Source: Adiantum capillus-veneris
Lineage: Eukaryota > Streptophyta > Polypodiopsida > Polypodiales > Pteridaceae
Direction: 5' to 3'
DNA: 64,000 nucleotides
Assembly: GCA_014529385.2 (NCBI GenBank)
Contig: CM043953.1
Coordinates: 91,519,842 to 91,583,841, forward strand
How positions within the stretch are numbered: position 1 is the stretch's first letter; each line of letters opens with the position of its first letter. Positions 25,355 through 36,980 of this stretch are shown one piece after another. The translations under genes were made by a program, and so were the position numbers. Below the pieces are notes generated by a model. That model was not told where the DNA came from. It saw nothing but the letters and a program-made list of their open reading frames with translations, and did not search any database.

Positions 25355-27870
25355 TCATCCTACACCCATAAGTTCTATACAATGTGTAAATCGCTCCGAG
25401 TCTAGGCTCTTTGTGAGAGCATCTGCGGGGTTGTTGTCAGTGTGAACCTTGACAAGCTCGATACGCTTGCCAGCCAATGCATCTCGTATGACATGGTATC
25501 TGACCTCTATGTGTTTCGACTTTGAGTGAAACACTGGATTCTTTGCCAAAGCAATGGCACTCTGACTATCACAATGTAGTACTGGAACCTCGTGAATGCC
25601 CAAATCTCCCACTAGATGAGCCAACCATATGGCTTCCTTGCTGGCGTCAGACGCAACAACATATTCTGCTTCAGTGATAGATGAAGACATGCAATCTTGG
25701 AGACACGATCTCCAAGAGATAGCTGCTCCAGCAAACATGAACACATAGTCAGATGTGGATCTTCTACGATCTATGCAACCCGCATAATCCGCATCCGTGT
25801 AACCTACAATAGATGCATCACTGTTTCCGAAGCGTAAACACTTGCTAGTTGTACCTTTCAAATATCTAAGGATTTTCTTCACTGCTTCCCAATGCTTCTT
25901 GCCAGGGTTTTCCATGTACCTACTAACCACTCCCACTGCATGTGCAATGTCTGGTCTTGTGGCTACCATAGCGTACATCAAACTGCCAACTGCTGAAGAA
26001 TATGGTACTTTCGTCATTTCCTCTTTCTCAGCCAATGTCTTGGGAGAGTCTTCCTTGCTAAGTTTGGAGTATGCTTGCATTGGGGTACTCAATGACTTCC
26101 CCCCCTGCATACTAAAACATTGCAAGACTTTATGAATATACTTTTCTTGAGATAATTCAAGAATTCCACGTTGTCTGTCTCTCTTGGTGTGCATACCAAG
26201 AAAGTGATTGGCATCTCCCCAATCTTTCATGGAAAATTGAGTGCTTAGCATATTTTTCAACTGATTGATCTCATCAATTGATTTACCTGCAGTAAGCATA
26301 TCATCTACATATAAGATCAAGATGATTAAAGAACCATCGTTCAATCTCTTTGTGTATAAGTAGTGATCCTCTCGACTTCTTATGTAACCCTGAGACTGCA
26401 TGAATTTGTCGAATTTTTGATACCATTGCCTTGAACCTTGCTTGAGGCCATAGAGTGCCTTTTTAAGTCTACAAACCAATTTTGTCCTCGTTGGTTTTTG
26501 GGTTTCACATACGAATCCCTCTGGTTGTTTCATGTAGACATCTTCATCTAGATCCCCGTGAAGAAATGCTGTGTTCACATCCATTTGGACAAGTTCCATG
26601 TCCTGGATAGCAACCAAGCCAAGCACGGTGCAAAGTGTAGTCATCTTGACTACTGGAGAGAAAATCTCATCAAAATCCACACCTTTTTGCTGCTTGAAAC
26701 CCTTGGCAACTAGAGGAGCCTTGTATCTAGGCTCGGGATCTTCCGCTGTATACTTCTTCTTGTATACCCACTTTCAAGGTAAAGCATTTTTGCCTTTTGG
26801 TAATTCAACCAAATCCCATGTCTCATTAGCCACAATCGAATTGTATTCTGATTGCATAGCCTGCCCCACTTAACGCTATCATCTATTTGTATAGCTTCTT
26901 TGTAGCATGTTGGCTCTCCACTGTCAACCAAACTGTGGTGTATACCTGGCTCAAACCGCTCGGGCGCACGTGATACTCTCTCAGAGCGTCTCAGTTCCTG
27001 ACTGCTGGACTCTGCTCTCTCTGGAGCAATACTAGTATCTTGCACGTGAGGAGTAGGTGCAACACTACTGAACTGAGTTGGTTCGGAGGCTACATCCTCA
27101 AAACGACCACGTCTGTACTCAACATCTTTGATGGGCTTCTTGTGCATTTTTGATTCATTGAAAATCACATGTGAGCTACGAATGCCAGAGACGATATCCC
27201 ATCTCTCTGTTTGCACCATAGCCAATAAAAATGCATTTGTGTGATCTGGGATCTAACTTTCGACAAAGTTCTTTGGGCACATGTGCATATGCCTCACATC
27301 CAAATACATGTAAATGCTCATAGCTTGGCCTTTTGCCAGTCCATAATTCCTCTCGAATTTTGAAATTCAAAGGAGAACTAGGTGACCTGTTGATGATGTG
27401 CACTACTGTTAGAACAGCTTCCCCCCAAAACTCTGGAGTAAGCTTCACCATAGACATCATAGAGACAATTCGCTCTTGAATTGTACGATTCATTCTTTCA
27501 GCTATCCCATTTTGTGCAAGTGTGTATGGAGCAGTAAACTGCCGCCGAATGCCTCTTCTATTGCAAAAATCCTTGAACTCTGTGGAGACATATTCTCCAC
27601 CATTGTCCGTGCGAAAAGCTTTGAGCTTTTTTCCTGATTGGTTCTCAACCATGGCGAGGAATTTTTGGAATGTCAAAAAGACTTCTTCCTTACGCTTAAG
27701 GAGATACACCCACATCTTTCTGGTAGAATCATCTATGAAAGTGAGAAAGTAGTTCGCCCCCCCTAGAGTTTTATGTGGCATTGGACCACACAAATCACTG
27801 TGCACCAAGTTTAGAGGTTTGCCTAGTTTCTTATTCAATGGCGAAGATGTCAATCTAGTCTGTTTGCCAT
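25355..27870 (-). pseudogene. pol: Element 2 pol, downstream half: integrase core, RT, RNase H
   Basis: Continues the frame cut by element 3. Integrase core with VHSDLCGPM near 27800, TDNGGEY near 27600 and ERMNRTIQ near 27485; RT with VAKGFKQQKG near 26690 and YVDDM near 26300; RNase H with YTDADYAG near 25795 and CDSQSAIALAK near 25560; ends at 25355. Damage: frameshifts near 27190 and 26870 and TGA at 26774-26776. The last 441 codons (26680-25355) are open, so RT and RNase H motifs are intact while the integrase-RT junction is broken. Confidence 0.93.
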
Positions 27871-28098
27871 TGTTACCATATACATGTGGTAGTGATGTGT
27901 GTGAACACACTAGGACCGCCGGGGCATTTTTTCCCTCTTTAGGAGGTTTTTTCCCCCGTGCATTGTATATACACCCATCACTCTAGGGCTATCTATCTTT
28001 TCCATTGCACACTAAGTAATTCAATCTCTATTGTGTGCCTTGAGCTTCCTTCATCTTCTCCAAGCTGTGTGCGTTTCTCTGCAACCCTAATTCCAACA
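27871..28098 (+). repeat. Element 3 5' LTR
   Basis: 228 bp, direct repeat of 32780-33007. It has a TATA-like 'tgtatataca' near the middle. It ends CCAACA, followed after two bases by the primer site. Confidence 0.96.
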
Positions 28099-28100
28099 AT

Positions 28101-28112
28101 TGGTATCAGAGC
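28101..28112 (+). other. Element 3 primer binding site (initiator-Met tRNA)
   Basis: TGGTATCAGAGC, two bases inside the LTR. Confidence 0.94.
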
Positions 28113-28417
28113 AGGTCACGTCCTCCCGGGCTTAGTCGCCAGCTGCTCCAGCACACGCTTGCTCACTTTCTCCGATTTCAGTGAGCTTTGGCGAGCGATC
28201 GCAGGTCGACAAAAATTTTGGGCTCATTTCGGCCTCCGTTTCCACTACAGGCTACTGTACAGGCTATTTCGTCATTTTGTGCAAAATTTTTGTGAGTGCC
28301 GTTTTCTGCATAACAGGTTCCTTATAGTCTTCTACGGTTTGTGCTATATAGCACAGGTTGTTCCCGCTCTGTTTCTCCTATTTTCGGGCAGTTTTCACAT
28401 CAGGTGCAGCATTTACC

Positions 28418-29480
28418 ATGGCTGACAACAACAACAGAGATGTGTTCAAGATGTTTGCTGCTGAGGACAGGTTGGATGGGGACAACTACCCTATGTGGGC
28501 TTATATGATGCAACATGTTCTTGTGTCAAAGGGTGTCTGGAACATTGTGCAGGGCATTGATGTACGTCCTGGTTCTGATGATGTAGGCGATGTTGAGGAT
28601 GTTGCAAGTCTTGCTGCAAGGATTGCAGCTGTTAGAGTTGTTTTGCCTACGCAGAACAAGCTCGTTGGGATGTTAAGGATGCACAGGCTCATGCATTGAT
28701 TGCGTTGTCTGTGAAGCGCACCATTGTTCCTCACATCCATTCAGCAAAATCTGCCAAACAGGCTTGGGATATTCTAGCAGGTCTTTATGCAAGCCGCAAT
28801 GAGGCTAAAATTGCTTTGCTGCGTAAAGAGCTGGAGTCGAAGATTATGCATGAGGAAGATGATATGGACACTTTCCTTGCTAGTGTCAAGGATATCAATG
28901 AGCAGCTTATTTCTGCAGGTGAAGTCATTTCAGATAGTTCCCTTATGCAGACTGTTTTTGATGCCTTACCAGATTCCTACCAGACTTTTGCTAGTACTTG
29001 GAGACTGATGACCCAAGGAAATCCTGAAGTTGTTAAGTTTGATGCATTATGCACATTGTTGTTGCAAGAGTCACTTTCTAGAAAAAACAGGACTAGGCAG
29101 CGTGCAGTTGAACAGGCTTATATTGATTCTCAAAGAAAGGGTGGTAACAATAATGCAGCCACTTCTTATGGTTCTGCTGCGAGTGGCAAAAATTCTGTTC
29201 CTAATGCTTCTACTGGCAGTACTTTGTCTGGCAATTCTTGTGATAAGGGCAAAAAGAAGATGCGTTGCCATTATTGTAAAGCCAATGATCACTTGATCAA
29301 GTCGTGTCCTAAGTTGAAGTCCAAAGAGGCTAAGAAGAAAGAGGGTGGTTCCACTGCAAATGCTGGTTCCACTACAAATGCAGCCATTGTTGAGTCTTCT
29401 GTGAAAGGAGACTGTAATGCTGATGTTGATGCAGAATGGGCTTTTAGCGCAGAGTGCACTTACAATCCTGTTGTCCATGA
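28418..29480 (+). pseudogene. gag: Element 3 gag
   Basis: Starts at ATG 28418 ('MADNNNRDVFK'), with the copia-gag motif 'LDGDNYPMWAYMMQ' early. A frameshift between about 28630 and 28690 moves the frame; it then stays open through 'AWDILAGLYA' and the CCHC knuckle CHYCKANDHLIKSC (29266-29307). It is joined to pol as one polyprotein. The role is particle formation and RNA packaging. The ATG lies about 300 bp after the primer site, so the leader is short compared with element 1. Confidence 0.88.
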
Positions 29481-32400
29481 TGCATGCTTGTCAGTTGCTG
29501 CAGATTCACATTTGTGGTATTTTGACAGTGGTGCTACAAAGCACATTACCTCACATCGTGAATTGTTTACCTCTCTCGAGTCAGTCCCTCATGGGAATTC
29601 AGTCACTTGTGCCAACAACGCCTCTTATCCAGTTCAGGGAGTTGGAAAGATTGTGCTCACTGCTACTAATGGCAGTTCCTTCACACTTGTTGATGCACTT
29701 TATGTACCTGGGATCAAGAAGAATCTGTTGTCTGTATCCGCACTTGCTAGACTTGGACTTGTAGTCAAATTTGTGGATGACAGATGTACAGTTCATGATC
29801 TCAATTTTGGTGATGAAATTGTTGCATCTGGGATTTTGTGCCGTGGGCTGTATAAGCTCACTTTGCATGACAAGTGTGGACAAAACTTTGCAAATGTTGT
29901 TGTAGATTCAAGGGCTATTTCAGATGCAAAACTTTGGCATGCACGTTTTGGTCATCTGAATTTTGCCAATTTGCTGCGTTTGCAGAAATCTGATATGGTT
30001 GCTTCTTTGCCGCCTCTTGAAGCACCTGTCAAACATGTTTGCGAAGACTGTATTTTGGGTAAGATGAAGCGTTCTAAGTTTCCAAAGGATGGTTCAGTTC
30101 GGGCCACATGCAGGTTGCAGCTTGTACATAGTGATGTTTGTGGGCCCATGCAAACTCCGTCCTTGGGAAATTACCTGTACTTCGTGACTTTCATTGATGA
30201 TTACTCTAGGCATGCATGGATATTTTTTCTTATAGGGAAGTGCGAAGATTTTATGTGCTTCAAACAATTTCTGGCTATGGCTGAAAATGTATCAAAATGT
30301 ACTATGGACACCCTCCATTTTGATCGAGGGGGGGAGTATATGTCTCATGAATTTAATGCATTTCTGAAGTGTCGTGGGATAAAACACAATGTACAGTGCC
30401 TTATACACCTCAGCAAAATGGTGTTGCTGAGAGGAAAAACAGGTCACTGACGGAAATGGCACGATGTATGGTCAAAAGTCAAGCTTTACCACATTCTTTT
30501 TGGCTTGAGGCCATCATGTGTGCCACTTATGTACTTAACAGGTGTCCTACGAAAGCTTTGCAGTCTATTACTCCATATGAAGCATGGCATGATAGAAAGC
30601 CTTCTATTGAGCACATGCGTGTTTTTGGCTGTTTGGCATATGCTTTGGTGCCACAAGTGCAACGCAAAAAATTGGATGATAAGGCTTTCAAATGTATTTT
30701 TGTTGGTTATAGTGCTGAAAGCAAAGGTTACAGGTTGTATCATCCGCAAACAAAACGTATTCTGGTTTCTCGGGATGTAGTGTTTGTGGAAGATTCTGTT
30801 CAGCCCTTGCTGTCATGTACTAGAGACAGTAATGTAACCTCATAGGAAATTTATGACACTTTGTTGCCTCTTTTCAGTGGTGGAAATACGAATGTAAGTT
30901 CCAATGAGGCAAATGTACAGCCTATGGGGGTTTCAGAAAATGTTTTAGATCAGCCTATTATTGATGCAGATGTACATGATGTACTTGATGAGGAAAGGGC
31001 TGAAAATGAGCAGGCTAGAGGTATGCCAAAATGGCTGGTGCACACTTTGCGTGACAGTAAATTGGATGCACCTTTGTCTAGTCGTACTCGTTCAGGCTCT
31101 CGCCATGCATCTTATGCATCAGATTGTTATGCTTTGGCTGTGTCTAGCTTACATGATGTTGAGGAGCCTCTGACTTTTGATGAAGCACAAAATTTAGAAA
31201 ATTGGATGGCTGCATGCAATCAGAATATGATGCACTTATAGAGAATGACACATGGACTTTATGTGATTTGCCTCCTGGCAAAAAGGCCATTGGTACGAAG
31301 TGGGTTTACAAGTTGAAACGCAAGCCGGATGGTGAGATCGATCGCCATAAGGCTCGACTTGTTGCAAAGGGTTATGCACAGCAAAAGGCATAGATTATGA
31401 AGAGACTTTTGCTCCCACTTGTCGTATGACTACTGTGCGTTTTCTATGTGCATTGGCAGCTCATTTTGGTTGGGATGTACATCAATCAGACATTGTTACT
31501 TCTTTCTTGAATGGTGACATATTTGAGGAAGTTTATGTAACGCAGCCTCGTGGTTTTGTCATAAAAGGACAAGAGGACAAAGTGTGCAAATGTAACAAGG
31601 CTTTGTATGGGTTGAAGAAATCTCCTCGTGCTTGCTTTGAGAAAGCTGACACTCATTTGGTCAAACAAGGCTTTTGTAACAGTCCAACAGAAAGCACATT
31701 GTATGTAAAGCGTGAGGGTGATGTACTTCTCATTGTGGTTCTTTATGTTGATGATTTGCTGATCAGTGGACCAAATGAGAGACATATTGCTGAATTTAAG
31801 GCTGATTTGAATGCTACTTTCAAGATGAAAGATTTGGGCCTGTTGCATCATTATTTGGGTATACAGTTTAAGCAGTGTGATGGTGGTATTGCCTTGTGTC
31901 AGAAAAGTTACATAGAGACATTGCTATGTAAGTTTGGACTTGAGGATTGCAAACCTATTGCCACTCCCATGGAAACAGGTTTGAAGTTGAGTCTACATGA
32001 TGCTGGTGATCCTGCTGATGTCACTCTTTACCAAACTACTGTTGGCTGCCTCATTCATGTATGCAACACGAGGTCGGATATTCAGTTTGCAGTCTCACAG
32101 GTCAGCAGATTTATGCATAGCCCAGGGTCTAAGCACTGGTAGGCTGTCAAGAGGATTTTTCGCTACCTTAGTGGCACTTTACATCTTGGCTTGTTTTATC
32201 CCAAGGGGGGATCATTGCCGCCAGACTTACATGCTTTTTCGGACTCAGATTGGGCTGGTTTTTTTGACACGCGAGTGTCCACAAGTGGTTTTTGTTTCAT
32301 GCTTGGCAGTTCATGTATATCATGGTTGAGCAAGAAACAACCTACTGTGGCCACTTCGAGTTGTGAGGCTGAGTACAGGGCAGTCTTCACAGCTACGGTT

Positions 32401-32700
32401 GAGTGTGTATGGCTCAGACGCCTTATGGATGATTTGGGTGTTGGACAGGAAACTGCCAACACTATCTACACTGACAGTCAGAGCGCATTGGCAATTGCGA
32501 GGAACCCAATTTTTCATGATCGCACAAAGCACATTGAGGTGCATTACCACTATGTCAGGGAGAGGCTCTCAGCAGGAGAGATCAGCTTGGCTTATGTGCC
32601 AACACAGGACAACCTTGCATATCTTTTCACAAAGGCATTATCTCGTGAGAAGCTTGAAGCTTTCCGCAAAGTTTTGGGCTTACTCCCCTTTGTGGACTGA
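29481..32700 (+). pseudogene. pol: Element 3 pol: protease, integrase, RT, RNase H
   Basis: Protease with YFDSGATKHIT near 29518; pre-integrase LWHARFGHLNF near 29935; integrase VHSDVCGPM near 30124, FDRGGEY near 30320 and PQQNGVAERKNR near 30408; RT KARLVAKGYAQQ near 31350 and YVDDLLISG near 31744; RNase H FSDSDWAG near 32230 and YTDSQSALAIA near 32466; ends at 32700. Broken by frameshifts near 30395, 31210 and 31387 and by TAG at 30843-30845 and 32140-32142. Single-base length changes dominate here, unlike element 1, where only stops are seen. Confidence 0.93.
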
Positions 32701-32767
32701 TCCTGTCCTCAGGGCATGTCACTTCCCTTTACTCATGTGCCAGCTCTCGTTCACCGCATCACTCCGG

Positions 32768-32779
32768 CCAGGGGGGATT
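32768..32779 (+). other. Element 3 polypurine tract
   Basis: CCAGGGGGGATT directly before the 3' LTR. Confidence 0.75.
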
Positions 32780-33007
32780 TGTTACCATATACATGTGGTG
32801 GTGATGTGTGTGAACACACTAGGACCGCCGGGGCATTTTTTCCCTCTTTAGGAGGTTTTTTCCCCCGTGCATTGTATATACGCCCATCACTCTAGGGCTA
32901 TCTATCTTTTCCATTGCACACTAAGTAATTCACTCTCTATTGTGTGCCTTGAGCTTCCTTCGTATTCTCGAAGCTGTGTGCATTTCTCTGCAACCCTAAT
33001 TCCAACA
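32780..33007 (+). repeat. Element 3 3' LTR
   Basis: 228 bp, direct repeat of 27871-28098, followed by the target duplication GCCAT. Confidence 0.96.
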
Positions 33008-34552
33008 GCCATATAGACAATGCTCACACAATGGAAAGTCTGTGTAATCTAACACAGGTAAGTAGCCAAAACGTTGAAGTGTTTTCATTCCCTTTTGGCT
33101 AATATGCCCTAGCCGGCTATGCCACAACTCAGGAGACAGCAGCTCGGCAACATAGACAGAGTGTTCATCGACACTCAAAACAAACAAAGAGTACAAGAAT
33201 CCTTTTTAATTACCTTTCATCATGATAAGATTGTTCTTGCGGATCATCCAAGAACGATTACCAAAAACTGTAGTGTAGCCAAGATCATCCAATTGCCCTA
33301 TAGAAAGCAAGCTTTTCGTAAGCTTGGGCACATGTGTGACATTCTGCAGCACAAAAGTAGTGCCATTATGCATCTGAAGTTTCACATCACCAATGCCAAT
33401 AATGTCAAGCTCATAGGAATCACCAAGCTTGACTATTCCATGCATGGATTCATAAGAGGAAAACCACTCTCTATGCGGTGTGACATGAAAACTTGCACCA
33501 GAATCAAGGATCCAATTCTGTGCATAACCCTCATCCTGTGTAACCAAAGCATCTGGAGTGAGATCCGAAGTGAAAATGAGAACATATGAGGCATCTGTTG
33601 TCACCTCGGCATGAATCTCTGTGGGCATAATGAGCATCACTGGAGTAGGAGCATCCTCTACTACAGTGGTAGGTATGGGAGACTCAACAATATTGAGCTC
33701 CTCAATCTTTACTATACTTTTGCCTTTGCCAGAATTATCCTTTTGCATGTTTTACTGATCTCTTAGGAGACTGCGACAATCCTTTTTGTAATGACCCTTC
33801 TTGTGGCAATAGTAACACTCGACATTTTTGGCATTGCGGTCTCTACTTTGGTTCCTATGTCTGCTAGGACTACGAGGATTTCTCTCTCTACTTTTGCTTT
33901 TGTATTTGTTCCTGTCACGGCCTCTTGCCTTTGTTGAACTACCAACCATAAATGCATCTCCATGACTAGCATTGTCGAGAGATTTACGAAGAATCTCTTC
34001 AGTGAGCAACGCATCTGTGACATCATTGAACTCTAACTTGCCATTCGGAGCTGAATTGCTAATGGCTATGCAAAAGATATCCCATGAACTGGGTAGAGAG
34101 CATAACAAGAAGATAGACTTGAGTTCAAACTCCTTAAAGCCGTGAGATGTCAGCTGACTGAACAAGGAGTTGAACTCATTTAAGTGACCGAAAATTGTGC
34201 TACCTTCTTTCATGTTGAGCTTCATAAGCTTTTTCATGAGAAAAAAATTGTTGGATGTACTTTTTCTCTCCCATGCTGAACATAAGCTATCCCAAAGTTC
34301 CTTCGTTGTTTTCTTCCCTATGATAGTGAAGAAGACTGACTCTGCTAGATGTAGACGTATCGTAGACATGGCTTTTGCATCCAAAAGCTCCCATTGAGCT
34401 TGTGTATATTCATCATCCTCTGCGCGCTCTTTCAACGGTTCTCAGAGGCCTTTGTTTATCAAAACATCTTTCATGCGCTCTTTCCACATGGTGAAGTTGC
34501 TGCCATCAAACTTCCGAATGAAATACTCCTCCTTTTCTGAAGAATAAGCCAT
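33008..34552 (-). pseudogene. gag: Element 2 gag, protease and start of integrase
   Basis: The upstream half of element 2's gag-pol, from ATG 34552 ('MAYSSEKEEYFIRK'). Gag with 'FDGSNFTMWKERM' and the CCHC knuckle CYYCHKKGHYKKDC near 33775-33816; protease DSGASFHVTP near 33500; pre-integrase WHSRLGHISQKG near 33100 and the CEHCLYG segment, where element 3 cuts the frame. One frame throughout, with stops TGA 34442-34444, TAA 33752-33754 and TAA 33206-33208. TGA at codon 37 could derive from CGA. All motifs are otherwise readable. Confidence 0.92.
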
Positions 34553-34762
34553 CGCTGACAAGAGGGTTTGAGAGGTGCCAAACTATGGCGAGAAGCTGTA
34601 GAAATTTGGGTAGAGTAACAAAGGTTCCTGAGTCTCTGACTCATTACTTCCGGTCCGAGTCTCGGCTTTCCTGTTTCACAAAGGTTCCGACTGACTGCTC
34701 CCTTATCTCGATTAGGGTCGCTGCATGCGTGGTGAGCGGGGGCTCGGGGTCGGATGCCCTGA

Positions 34763-34774
34763 GCTCTGATACCA
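34763..34774 (-). other. Element 2 primer binding site (initiator-Met tRNA)
   Basis: The minus strand reads TGGTATCAGAGC two bases from the LTR end, the standard copia arrangement. Confidence 0.94.
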
Positions 34775-34776
34775 AT

Positions 34777-34978
34777 TGTGGGAGTGTAGGCGGAGAGTGT
34801 GCAAGAGAGGAAAGGAGAAGGGGAAGGGGATCAAGCACAGTACACAGCAGGGCGTTTGGGTTAGTTGGAGAGGAAAGTGAGAGAGTGGTCAACTCTCTCC
34901 CTTTCTCTCCCTATATTCATTTAGGTGAAAGTATAAACAGGGGCGGTTTCCCACGGCCACCTGGCCTACACCCCAACA
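34777..34978 (-). repeat. Element 2 5' LTR
   Basis: 202 bp, direct repeat of 25075-25275, with CTTTA duplication following. Confidence 0.95.
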
Positions 34979-34983
34979 CTTTA

Positions 34984-35019
34984 TACAATCTTTAAGGTTT
35001 CAAAAACTGGAACCTTACA
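34984..35019 (-). repeat. Outer element 5' LTR, terminal 36 bp
   Basis: The right-hand end of the outer LTR beyond element 2. It matches 18091-18126 and ends CCTTACA. It is followed by AAAAT, the outer target duplication. Confidence 0.9.
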
Positions 35020-35179
35020 AAAATATTTTCTAAATAGTCTCAAAGGTGTTCCTTATCCTTGAGAAACATCTATCATTTGTAGGCCTTGCTTTCTATTGTC
35101 AGACTCGTTTGCAGTGCCTTGATTGCATCTAGAGTGCATCTAAGATTGTGAATCCCATCCCATTTACTCAGGAATATAT

Positions 35180-35641
35180 TCATAGTATCTTTGTTGCAAT
35201 CCCTTCCTCTCCTCTAAAAATTGGTGGCTTGGTATTCTTTAACAAATCATTCAGCTTTTTTTGAGAGAGAAGGTGCAAACCCTCTAGATTGGAGCCTTGC
35301 TCTTGCAGATTAGATGTGCTTCCGCCACGTACGAGAGTTGCAAAAATCTGAGTTTTTTCATTAACTTGGCTACTGTTGGCCAACTCTTGCATGAATTGCA
35401 CAAACATATCACACATCTTGGTGACATTCGCATTCAACTCTTCAAAATTTGATTTTAAAATAGTCATACATGTTGGCAATGCTCTAAAATTTTGGATATC
35501 AAGAAAATCATAGCTATCATCTAGCCCCATTTCCATGAAGATAACCTCCATGATAGTAGCGGACTATAGGGCAATAGTAAGGGGAGCTTGTGTAGGATTT
35601 TTAAAATCAAACATATGTTGTAGGTCAATATCCAAATCCAT
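35180..35641 (-). pseudogene. Gag-like remnant of another LTR element
   Basis: From the ATG at 35641 ('MDLDIDLQHMF') the frame runs to 35180 with one TAG at 35564-35566. It holds a helical region ('NFEELNANVTKM') and ends at 'NTKPPIFRGEEG', which resembles the start of the Ty3-type Gag core. The rest of Gag is missing. A primer-site-like sequence lies upstream at 36040-36051. It is probably the 5' end of an old minus-strand element. Confidence 0.5.
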
Positions 35642-36039
35642 GGTGATTTTGTGCTATGCTAATAATAGAAAAAATGTACCTTAGAAAAAATCTCCTGCTG
35701 TTGAGAATAGACCATACTCGACTATGAAGTGAATTAGCCTTGCTAATTCAATACCACCAAGTCATAGACAATCATTGATGACGAATACCAACTGCAAAAA
35801 TCTCCCCCCAAGCAAATGCAAAAACTTCCACCAAGCATGAACTTTGTCGATATTGGAACATTCACTGGAAAAGACCGAGTCTAATCTACCATTGAGAAAC
35901 TATCAATTCAAAGATAGCAAAAGGTGCTACTAGTATCAACCAATTGATATGTTGAATCTCATAGTAGATGTCATTTTTTCCAGTCTAAGTGCCATCATGC
36001 ACGAGTAGTTTTCTAAAATTGACTCCATGACCACCTATG

Positions 36040-36051
36040 CTCTTATACCAC
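36040..36051 (-). other. Primer-binding-site-like sequence
   Basis: The minus strand reads TGGTATAAGAGC, one mismatch from the initiator-Met tRNA complement, 0.4 kb upstream of the gag-like remnant. No clear LTR pair was found. Confidence 0.45.
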
Positions 36052-36523
36052 TCTAAGACCAAAGGACATATGAACCCCTAATCTCCACCCAACCTTTGTT
36101 GTTTATAGGCACCCTTGAGCTATGTTGAGACCAGTTCAGGTCCATGGCCTGTGGTCCTTGGCGTAATAGTACTGCCTTAAATGTATCAGAATCCTTAAGT
36201 CTAAGGGTCAAGAAGAGACTTTGTATCCCTCTAACTTAGCCTAAGGGGTTTGGGTACTTTGAAATCCAAACTAGGTCCAAAACAAAACAATGATGGTATA
36301 CTCTCAAAACTACCAAACACAATAGTCTTTGACACCCCTATATACGAGCATTATATGAGCCTTTAAACTTTAAAATCGCAACAAAAACTTTTCAACATTA
36401 AAGTTGTAGAGATTCTTGGGAGCTTCATTTTGATAAAAAAGCCTTTGAAATCAAAATTATGGGAAAGCTATCAAATTTTCCCATCATATGTTTTTTTTCC
36501 TTCAAATCATTTTTGCAATCAAA

Positions 36524-36529
36524 CCCCCG

Positions 36530-36564
<35 letters not shown>
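36524..36564. repeat. Poly-C tract (C5-G-C35)
   Basis: A C run broken by one G, followed by T5 and C5. The complementary strand is poly-G and could form quadruplexes. It may also mark an assembly-difficult point. Confidence 0.95.
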
Positions 36565-36631
36565 TTTTTCCCCCCTTGCATGAGTAAAACCATCCTTGTA
36601 AGTTCAATGGTGATGTAAACTTTGTCAAATT

Positions 36632-36965
36632 TGTTGGGTATGATGGGGGTGAGAAAAATCAAGGGGGTTTGAAGGTGAAGACTTCCATTGGTACACAATG
36701 ATCTTTCTAAAGTGAAAGTGCACGTTTAAAACTTCAAAATACTAGTATTATATTACACAACATAAGGTTACATTGCATTGCATTCTCTCTAGTGGGGAAT
36801 ATACAAAATCCCAAAAAGTCATATATATAGATAAAGATTGGCACTAGGTGCACGACTAGTTTTCTTCTCCAAGTGTCTTCTGAAGTATTTACACACGTAC
36901 ATACACTAGGTGTCACATCAAATTAGGACTTAGGTGTAGGATAGTTTCCCATGCCTATCTCAACA
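36632..36965 (-). repeat. Element 5 3' LTR
   Basis: 334 bp, direct repeat of 38906-39239. Confidence 0.93.
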
Positions 36966-36980
36966 ATCCTCCCCTTAGTC
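36966..36980 (-). other. Element 5 polypurine tract
   Basis: The minus strand reads ACTAAGGGGAGGAT directly before TGTTGAG. Confidence 0.85.

Larger units (their letters stand above)
27871..33007 (+). mobile_element. Element 3: Ty1/copia retrotransposon nested in element 2
   Basis: A plus-strand copia element of 5,137 bp with 228-bp LTRs (TGTTACC...CCAACA), about 7 differences between them, initiator-Met primer site, G-rich polypurine tract and target duplication GCCAT (27866-27870, 33008-33012). Joining the flanks restores element 2's integrase reading frame through the target codons, confirming the boundaries. Its protein motifs (YVDDLLISG, FSDSDWAG) and LTRs differ from elements 1 and 2, so it is another copia lineage. 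Confidence 0.97.
25075..34978 (-). mobile_element. Element 2: Ty1/copia retrotransposon, split by element 3
   Basis: A minus-strand copia element inserted in the 5' LTR of the outer element. Its LTRs are 25075-25275 (3') and 34777-34978 (5'), and the target duplication is CTTTA (25070-25074, 34979-34983). The intact target sequence is seen in the other LTR at about 18083-18105. Primer site and polypurine tract are present. Element 3 (27871-33007, plus its 5-bp duplication) interrupts integrase. Removing it leaves a native element of about 4.76 kb. The LTRs show about 7 substitutions and one gap in 201 bp. The LTR start TGTTGGGGTGTAGG and tract match element 1, so the same lineage. Confidence 0.95.
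14624..35019 (-). mobile_element. Outer element: gag-only LTR retrotransposon with giant LTRs, carrying nested insertions
   Basis: A minus-strand element bounded by long direct repeats starting TGTGAGATCC and ending CCTTACA on the plus strand, with the target duplication AAAAT at 14619-14623 and 35020-35024. The left LTR (3' LTR) is 14624-18126. The right LTR (5' LTR) is 20724-25074 plus 34984-35019, interrupted by element 2. The internal region of 2.6 kb carries an initiator-Met primer site, an orphan frame of 145 codons, one gag frame and a polypurine tract, but no protease, RT or integrase. It fits the non-autonomous class called TR-GAG, depending on a partner for reverse transcription. 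Native size without insertions is about 10.5 kb, of which three quarters is LTR. Confidence 0.9.

Noticed and set aside
27958-28425. 155-codon frame covering element 3's 5' LTR and leader
   Set aside because: It runs through LTR and primer site; the true Gag start is the ATG at 28418 in another frame.
34585-34995. 136-codon plus-strand frame across element 2's primer site and 5' LTR
   Set aside because: It is antisense to a mapped LTR and leader; no domain seen.
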